Shown in pieces: positions 42,801 to 48,800 of a stretch of 64,000 nt of DNA (position 1 is the stretch's first letter; the number at the start of each line of letters is the position of its first letter). Position numbers and translations under genes: made by a program. The stretch is from Liolophura sinensis (taxonomy: Eukaryota; Mollusca; Polyplacophora; Chitonida; Chitonidae): positions 1,674,001 to 1,738,000 of the forward strand of contig NC_088301.1 of assembly GCF_032854445.1 (NCBI RefSeq). The letters run 5' to 3'. The notes beneath the pieces were generated by a model. That model had not been told where the DNA came from. It was given only the letters and a program-made list of their open reading frames with translations, and made no database searches.

Positions 42801-45800
42801 CTACATGTACATGTATATCTATTAGAGAAACCTTATTATCTAGAAGGTGCTACATGTACATGTATATCTATTAGAGAAACCTTATTACCTAGAAGGTGCT
42901 ACATGTACATGTATATCTATTAGAGAAACCTTATTATCTAGAAGGTGCTACATGTACATGTATATCTATTAGAGAAACCTTATTACCTAGAAGGTGCTAC
43001 ATGTACATGTATATCTATTAGAGAAACCTTATTACCTAGAAGGTGCTACATGTACATGTATATCTATTAGAAACCTTATTACCTAGAAGGTGCTACATGT
43101 ACATGTATATCTATTAGAGAAACCTTATTACCTAGAAGGTGCTACATGTACATGTATATCTATTAGAGAAACCTTATTACCTAGAAGGTGCTACATGTAC
43201 ATGTATATCTATTAGAGAAATCTTATTACCTGGCAGATACTACATGTATGTTTTTGCCAGCGTCCATTTGTCTCTGTCTGTTAACCACTTCAAGGAAAAG
43301 TTATGGATGAATTTGGAGGAAATGTTGTTGACAGCTTGACCTTGACCTTGGTCCATGCACCCATCCATTAAATCTGATGGAGATCTGCTGGAATTGTGTA
43401 GATAATTCATCATATTTGTGAGATTGGTCACAAGTGCTAAGTATTGTCTTTTTGTGTGAGACTGAGCACATTTAGCTGTGGCAGAGGTTTGCATGTATGT
43501 GTCTTAATTTTGCTTGTTACTGGACTGTTATCTCTGTATTAAAAAATGTGTAAAAACATATCGTGAATTTTTGTTACATCAAAGTCATTTAGTAGGGAAT
43601 CAAGACATTTTTGAAATTATTGTACATTTCATGTTATCTTGTGTTTTTCCTATTGAACAGAAGTACAGTGAGAATTTCTACTACGAGGGCTCCCAAGACG
43701 CCAACAGTCCCAACCAGCATCCGTACCTGCCGGTGTATTTTGGCAATGTCTGCCTCAGGTTTCTGCCCGTACGTTCTCTCTTCACCTTTTCTCTGTCCTG
43801 TTCTGGGAGTCTGTTTTACATGTAAGTTGTAACTGATGAATATGTGTAGTTCAGATTTGTACGGAAATGTGTACGGAATTGGAAGGACATTGACCAGGTT
43901 GTGCCGACACGTTTCAGAAAACAATGTGACATTTGCTGGGGAGAGAGGGTCCTTACTGGCTGGTATGGCCTATCAGTGACTTTGCTGCAGCCAGTCAGCT
44001 TCTCACCAGTGATGTTGGCTCACTTGTTCCACGGCAGATTTCAGTCAGGTACCTCAGGTCAAGGGAGCTAAGGGAAGTGGTTCTCAAGGCTCTCAGTTTC
44101 ATCCATGCATTAGACATAAATATAGGTGACAGTTGTTTGCATTTGGTTTGATGTTTGTCAGGTTCTGGATATTGTCATTCATCGATTCCTGGAGTTACCA
44201 CCTGTGGGGAAGTCCCTGGAGAAGATTCTGGAACACCTAGGAGGACTGTACAAGTTCCATGGTGAGTACTTGTACTCTAGTAGCTTTTTAGTCAAACTGA
44301 AATTCCTTTTGTATAATAGTATGTATTTGGATGGATCGAGTAGTACTATTTCTGTCTGGCTTACTTTTTAATACTTTTTGGAATTAAAGATACTTGCATG
44401 TACCTCTCGAAGTCTAGGACACGTGAGGTATGATTTCAAACTGGGCCTTGGACAGGCAATTTCAGAACAATTCTAGAGTGTTGGCATTAGGGAACATGTA
44501 TAAATGAATGAATATGAAATGATGGTAAAAGTATCAGCACACATGTAAAACATTACACTTTGTGGTCTAATATACATGTGGAGAAATATGTAATTGTTTA
44601 CTGTTCTTCAGTTCTACTGTGGCTACAGTACACGTGATTTTATTATTTCCAGACCGCCCCATCACCTACTTGTACAATACTCTACATTACTATGAGAGGA
44701 AGTTAGCATCAAGGCCTGCACTTAAGAGGAAGCTGGTGCACTCTATTACAGGTACGTGTATGCTAGTCTTGATTACAAATCAAACAAACACACCACTTAC
44801 CTGTACAATACTCTACATTATTATGAGAGGAAGTTGGCATTAAGGCTATTTACAAATCAGACAAACACATCACCTACCTGTACAACATTTTATTGCAGGT
44901 AAGTTAGACTTGATTACAGATCAGACAAATACATCACTTACTGTACAACACTCTATTACAGGTGAGTTAGACTTGATTACAGATCAGACAAACTTATCAC
45001 CTACATGTTCAACACTCTATTACAGGTGAGTTATACTTGATTACGGATCAGACAAACACATCACCTACATGTACAGCACTCTATTACTGGTGAGTTAGAC
45101 TTGATTACAAATCAGACAAACACGTCACTTACCTGTACAACACTCTATTACAGGTGAGTTAGACTTGATTACAGATCAGGCAAACACATCACTTACTGTA
45201 CAACACTCTACTACTGGTGAGTTAGACTTGATTACAGATCAGACAAACACAGTATACATCTGTTATCTGGATGTGTATTTCAGGTGCTCTGAAGGACATC
45301 AGACCAGCTAATTGGTGTCTATCAGAAGACTATCAGAAGTATCTACAGGAGCCAATTGAGGAGAGCAAATGGCTGCCCACCTCTGAGTACTATGTCAAGC
45401 TACTGGGCAGACTTGTGGATAATATCCTTTTGGAAGCAAGTTATTCAAAGTCATGGATATTAAAATATGTATACATAAATATGTATTTATTTAATTTATA
45501 TAGGATTGGTGGGATTATACTAAATTCACAAATTTTATCCTGCTTGATTGCGGTCATGTATCCTGCATGATTGTGGTCGTGTATTCTGCATGATTACAGT
45601 CATGTATTCTGCAGGATTGCGGTCTTGTATCCTGCAGGATTGTGGTATTGTATCCTGCATGATTGCGGTCTTGTATCCTGCAGGATTGCGATCATGTATC
45701 CTGCACGATTGCGGTCTTGTATCCTGCAGGATTGCATTCATGTATCCTGCATGATTGCGGTCATGTATCCTGCAGGATTGTGGTCGTGTATCCTGCAGGA

Positions 45801-48800
45801 TTGCATTCGTGTATTCTGCAGGATTGCGTTCGTGTATACTGCAGGATTGCGGTCTTGTATCCTGCAGGATTGTGGTATTGTATCCTGCAGGATTGCAGTC
45901 ATGTATGCTGCATGATTGTGGTCGTGTATCCTGCATGATTGCATTCGTGTATTCTGCAGGATTGCAGTCTTGTATACTGCAGGATTGCGGTCATGTATTC
46001 TGCAGGATTGCGGTCTTGTATCCTGCAGGATTGTGATCATGTATCCTGCACGATTGCGGTCTTGTATCCTGCAGGATTGCATTCATGTATCCTGCATGAT
46101 TGCGGTCATGTATCCTGCAGGATTGTGGTCGTGTATCCTGCATGATTGCATTCGTGTATTCTGCAGGATTGCAGTCTTGTATCCTGCAGGATTGCGGTCT
46201 TGTATCCTGCAGGATTGCAGTCATGTATCCTGCATGATTGCAGTCATGTATCCTGCATGATTGCAGTCATGTATCCTGCATGATTGTGGTCATGTATCCT
46301 GCATGATTGCATTCGTGTATTCTGCAGGATTGCAGTCTTGTATCCTGCAGGATTGCGGTCTTGTATCCTGCAGTATTGCGGTCTTAGGAAGAGGTGGATT
46401 TGAACACACAACTGCAGTAGTCCAGGACGACGGGACTCCCAGCAGTTGTCATTAGTCCTGTTTGCCTGTGAGGATCTAACCAGTGTCATAGTTGCCTTGA
46501 CCAGCTTCTCACATGTACATGTTGTCATGCTTAACTTGCATCTACCATAACCTTTTTCAGGAGTGATTTCTGTACCATTACACTTTAACATAACCATTGT
46601 CTATTTTCCTTTGTTACATTAGCGGCACTGAGTCTGTGGTGGTTAGTTTTGTGTAGATCCTCCCATTATTCTCTTATTACTAGCCTTAACTCATGGGTCA
46701 CCCTTGTCAGGTAAATCCCCACCCCCATTCCCCAACTGTGACTGGAGGTTTAACGAGTTCCCGAACCCTGCAGCACATGCTCTCCACGCCACCTGTGTGG
46801 AGCTGATGGCACTTCCTGTGCCTAGCCAGAGTGTGGGGGGTGCACTGCTTGATGTCATCTTTAAATGGTAAGTGTATGTACATATGGTGTTGAATGGAAA
46901 TCTTAACATATGATCTCTTGTAATAGCACTGTGTGTATTTGTCAAGGCAAAGATTATTAAGATTGCGTCAGTTAATTTCTCAAGTTCAGATATACACACA
47001 AGGCGTATATTCAGACATGGAAATTTTGTGTCACTTTTAGATCTTTATCGAGTCAAATTTTTTTTTCAGATAGTTTCTTTTTAAGTCTACATGTATATGT
47101 ACATTTGTATTCTTAAAGAAAGTCCACAAATTTAAAGACTTGTATGTACATTTGGTGAAAGTTTAAAGCATTTTGGCTTTTACAGATACTTTGTAGTGTC
47201 AGATTTGTTTATATTTTAAGAAAGTGGTATGATTAATCAGCTCACATGTAGACAAATGAATGAGCTGTCATCATTTTTCTCTCACTTTACCTCAGCTTAT
47301 CATCTCTCCACAGTGGCACTCAGCTGCCTAGAGACAAAATCATGTCCTGGATGAACGCAGTGGGCCTCGTCCTTACCGCTCTTCCTGTACGTAACCATGG
47401 TAACGTACGCACATGTGACGCACCAGCAGAGTATTCAGTGCAGTAAAAGTGGGTTTTACGTATAAGCCCAATGCACATATCATTTATCATCACTTCATGT
47501 CCTGAATTAGTCATACATTAACGGCCACGGGGCATTTGCCACGAATTTTCTATGTGCATCAAATGGAATATCAAGATTAAATTGTCACGCCATGGTTGTG
47601 TATGATGCATAAATCTGACAGCATATCACCTGTATGATATCACAGTATGAATGGATGGCCTGTAGATTTGAGCCTTGCTTTTTGTCCAAGTGGTCTAAAG
47701 CACACCACAGAACACCATCATCTCCTTGACAAGTCAGTCATATTTTCAAGTCTCGCTGTTCTAGGATCAGCTTCAGGTTTATGTACTACAATTTAAATAA
47801 CACGCAGCAAAGTGCCTTTTCCTCTTCCTCCACCCACCCTTTCCTGTGTGACACAGTGTGGAGTCCAATCCATAAACTGACAGCCATCGATTATTTGAAC
47901 AGAGATACTCAGAATGCTGTGAAAAACATCCTGAAAGCACTTCAGGCAAATAAATTGTGCATGCATCAGTTTTGAAAGATAAGCAATCAGACTTTATGAC
48001 ATTGCCTCTGGGTTGATATCTTGACGTCAGTCTTAATCCTGTGAATTGAATCTTTCTAAATGTCCTTACTTATCTAAAAGGAAAATGTTTTAAAGAGGTG
48101 CTCAGTTAAGTAAGTCATCAGAATAACAGTAATAAATGTGATTATTAACTTCCCTTGTGGAAGCCAATCCAGAACCTATATGTCAAGAGTTGCTTCAAGC
48201 TGTAAGAAGATCACTGAAGGTTATACTGTTCAACTTTTATATAGAGAGCTTTGAGAAGTAGTGTTTAAGTAAGATTCCAGATAATCCAAGGCCTTATAAA
48301 CAGGAATTCTCCAGGAATTTCCTTTAATCCAATATTTGCATGCTCAAGATTGTATTTGTTTTTTTATAGTTAATTCTTCTATGATGTGTTTCTGTGTGGT
48401 TCAGTGGACTTCCTTCATATATTTTTTTTTTGTATGGTGCCTTAGCCTTTTATTTAGATAACCCATGCACTTTAGTATATAAGTTTGTCCCAAAAGCAAT
48501 GAACACACACAAGTACACTTTTAGACTTGTGTATATGTGTATGTCTCAGAAGCAATGAACACACAAAGGTACACTTTTAGAAATGCTACCTGTATTTTGA
48601 CAGGACACATATTGGCAGGTGCTGAACGAGCGCATAGTGGAGGTGATGCAGTGTCAGATTTTCAGCCAGTCCATGACAAACATCAGCCCGTTTCAGCTGT
48701 TTGACTTCTCCGTCTGTCACTCAGTCTTTGCAGAGATGCATCTGACGTACATGTTGGCCCTGTCACATGCGGTTTGGCACCATGCCAGCATTGGTCAACT

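Noticed and set aside
18973..46382. CRISPR-like arrays of evenly spaced repeats
   Set aside because: Units are contiguous tandem copies without unique spacers, inside introns of an animal gene.
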